This document shows, one piece after another, positions 62,235 to 64,000 of a DNA stretch of 64,000 bases. The position numbers were made by a program, and so were the translations under genes. Position 1 is the first letter of the stretch; each line of letters starts with the position of its first letter. The notes below the pieces were generated by a model, which ran no database searches, was not told where the DNA came from, and saw only the letters and a list, made by a program, of their open reading frames with translations. Origin of the DNA: Leptolyngbya sp. PCC 6406 (GTDB lineage Bacteria > Cyanobacteriota > Cyanobacteriia > Phormidesmidales > Phormidesmidaceae); NCBI RefSeq assembly GCF_000332095.2, contig NZ_KI913949.1:689620-753619 (forward strand). The letters run 5' to 3'.

Positions 62235-63269
62235 TCACCGCTTTTTGCGAGAGGACTTCGACTTTTTGCCCTGTTTACGTCCCGACTTAGACTTGCCTCC
62301 AGAGCTACTATCCCTAAAGCCACTCGCCGGGGTTTTAGGCTGAGAAGCACTGCGGGGAATATCCAAGGTCAGGGGGTCTGAGCTGAGGTGATCGCGATTG
62401 ATAGGCAGCCCTAGATCAATGGCCGACGGCTTTTTTGGGGTGAGTATGGTTTGTAGGGTACCGAGCATCTCGTCAAATTTCTCAAACCCTGGCATGGGGG
62501 GCAGCCTGAATTCCTCAGGGCTAAAATCTGCCTTGGATTTCAGCCCCAGTTCTACCTGAACCGTGGCCCAAGTGCCTATGAAATGGATATCGACACAGTT
62601 CTTGCTATGGGCAGCTTCCAATAGGTCCGCCGCTTCTACAACCTTGTTTTGCACCATGAAGACGCATAGGTTGCCGTTTACGGCGGGGATATTCTCTTCA
62701 TAGTTGGCCAACACCTCCATTGCCCCAGCAATGCACGCATCCCGGCTTTCTGGGAAAAGGGTGACTAGGTGATCAAAGGTTTCCACCAAAAAGACCTTCG
62801 ATTCACCGCTAATCTCAGGATTGGCGATTGTGGTTAGAAGTGGCGCGATCGCATCTGGCCCCATCAGGCTCAAGGCCCAGGGAATTTCTTCCCAGCACCA
62901 ATCCAAGTCGTAACGGCTTAGCACCTGAGCTAGGACGGGGACAGCCTCTAGGACTTGGAGTTGTCCCAGGGCTCGCCAAGCATGGATCGGCGCAAAAAAA
63001 GCCTTGTCGGGATCGCGATCTGGGTAATTGGCCTGGAAAGCTTCCGCCGCCGCTTCATCGTCCAGCCAAAGCTGCCAGATTACGTCATCCTGAACCAGAG
63101 TAATCAGTTCTGGGATATGGTTTATCGTCAACCCCGCTATTTCAATGTAGTTGGGCCATCGATCGGGCATGTTTTGGGAGGCACTAGAGACCGTTGGCTG
63201 GCCCACATCTAATTGCTTACCGTAGTCCAGAAAGCCGGCAACGGGGGGAGTATAGGGAAAACTAGGCAT
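62235..63269 (-). CDS. DUF1186-like / HEAT-repeat-type hypothetical protein with basic C-terminus
   Basis: FFAPIHAWRALGQLQVLEAVPVLAQVLSRYDLDWCWEEIPWALSLMGPDAIAPLL; C-terminal GGKSKSGRKQGKKSKSSRKKR. Confidence 0.6.
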   Translation of the reverse strand: MPSFPYTPPVAGFLDYGKQLDVGQPTVSSASQNMPDRWPNYIEIAGLTINHIPELITLVQDDVIWQLWLDDEAAAEAFQANYPDRDPDKAFFAPIHAWRALGQLQVLEAVPVLAQVLSRYDLDWCWEEIPWALSLMGPDAIAPLLTTIANPEISGESKVFLVETFDHLVTLFPESRDACIAGAMEVLANYEENIPAVNGNLCVFMVQNKVVEAADLLEAAHSKNCVDIHFIGTWATVQVELGLKSKADFSPEEFRLPPMPGFEKFDEMLGTLQTILTPKKPSAIDLGLPINRDHLSSDPLTLDIPRSASQPKTPASGFRDSSSGGKSKSGRKQGKKSKSSRKKR

Positions 63270-63463
63270 AGGACAAAATTTAGACGGCAGCTTAACAGGA
63301 TCCTATCCCAGAGTAACGAGTTGATTGACTGTCAACTCCAGGTAAATCTGGACTGGAGGGCTAGGGTGAGGGGCCGAGGTGTACCACGATAGAACGGTTA
63401 GGATATTGACGCCGCAGGCTACTAATACGCCAAGGCAGAAATCCCAGAGGTAGGGCGAGTCCC

Positions 63464-64000
63464 TTAATCCGTAAATGCCTGGGATGGGGAGGTGGCACTC
63501 CCTGCGCCCAAGAGCGCTGTGAGCAAAATCTCCTGGGCCGATGGCATCTGGCCGTAGGCAAAACCGTAGGGCACAGTATCCGGTAGCTCCGGTAGCAAAA
63601 TATCAAGGGTATAGGGACTGCCATAGACCACCACCCCCACCAGACAATCCACATCCCGTAGTGCTCGGAACCAGCTCAGGGCAAATTCCCCCACCCCAGC
63701 GGTGCCCCGGAAGGGATTGCCCCGGCTGAAAATTTGTAGCAGTGTGGGTCGGGGGGGAAAGCTGCCAGGGCTGGCGGAGCAGATGCCCACGTCGAGCAAA
63801 CGCGGGGTATAGCCATACTGCTCAGGAAGTGCGATCGCAGGAGCACGGCGGCTGAGCCAGTCCGTGGCCAGCACATCATCCACCAGTACGAGGGAAACCC
63901 CCCTAGCTTGGGGAGCACAGGGAGAAACGCAATCCCGCACTTGCATCGAGTCCCGAGTGATGTGCCGCGCTAACTGCTGAGCAGCAGGTTGGGCCAACTG
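63464..64000 (-). CDS. Glycoside hydrolase family 3 (NagZ-like), C-terminal part; extends past window end
   Basis: GVVVYGSPYTLDILLPELPDTVPYGFAYGQMPSAQEILLTALLG. Confidence 0.7.
   Translation of the reverse strand, partial: QLAQPAAQQLARHITRDSMQVRDCVSPCAPQARGVSLVLVDDVLATDWLSRRAPAIALPEQYGYTPRLLDVGICSASPGSFPPRPTLLQIFSRGNPFRGTAGVGEFALSWFRALRDVDCLVGVVVYGSPYTLDILLPELPDTVPYGFAYGQMPSAQEILLTALLGAGSATSPSQAFTD

Overview
This 64 kb window is a cyanobacterial chromosome segment. The evidence is abundant HIP1 octamers (GCGATCGC), psbZ, a Hlip, DesA/DesC desaturases, an HpsE-like glycosyltransferase and a PEP-CTERM protein. Most of it is housekeeping: dnaG, lepA, hisZ, hisG, proA, ribH-psbZ, ftsH, cydA, a tldD/pmbA pair, recR, tatA, an rfbCDAB dTDP-rhamnose operon next to exopolysaccharide glycosyltransferases, and two tRNAs (Ser-GGA, Gly-GCC). 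The clearest accessory region is about 2.0-7.3 kb. It is AT-rich in its first two thirds and carries a DUF6119/TIGR04141-like protein, a DUF433/DUF5615 toxin-antitoxin pair, orphan genes, and a proteobacterial-looking GST (YfcF-like) plus a DUF1272 gene. Its AT-rich part is flanked by two diverged direct copies of a ~115 bp element whose internal palindrome shows compensatory changes. Other points worth a second look: a 35-bp palindromic repeat family present in four copies, two of them inside ORFs; a ~131-138 bp MITE-like element with terminal inverted repeats and, in one copy, a perfect 8-bp target duplication; an intact IS982-family element with a perfect 17-bp TIR and 5-bp TSD; a probable ATT start codon for recR; an apparently orphan cydA; and a truncated GT2 fragment missed by the ORF track. 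All family calls are from reading the translations; no searches were run.
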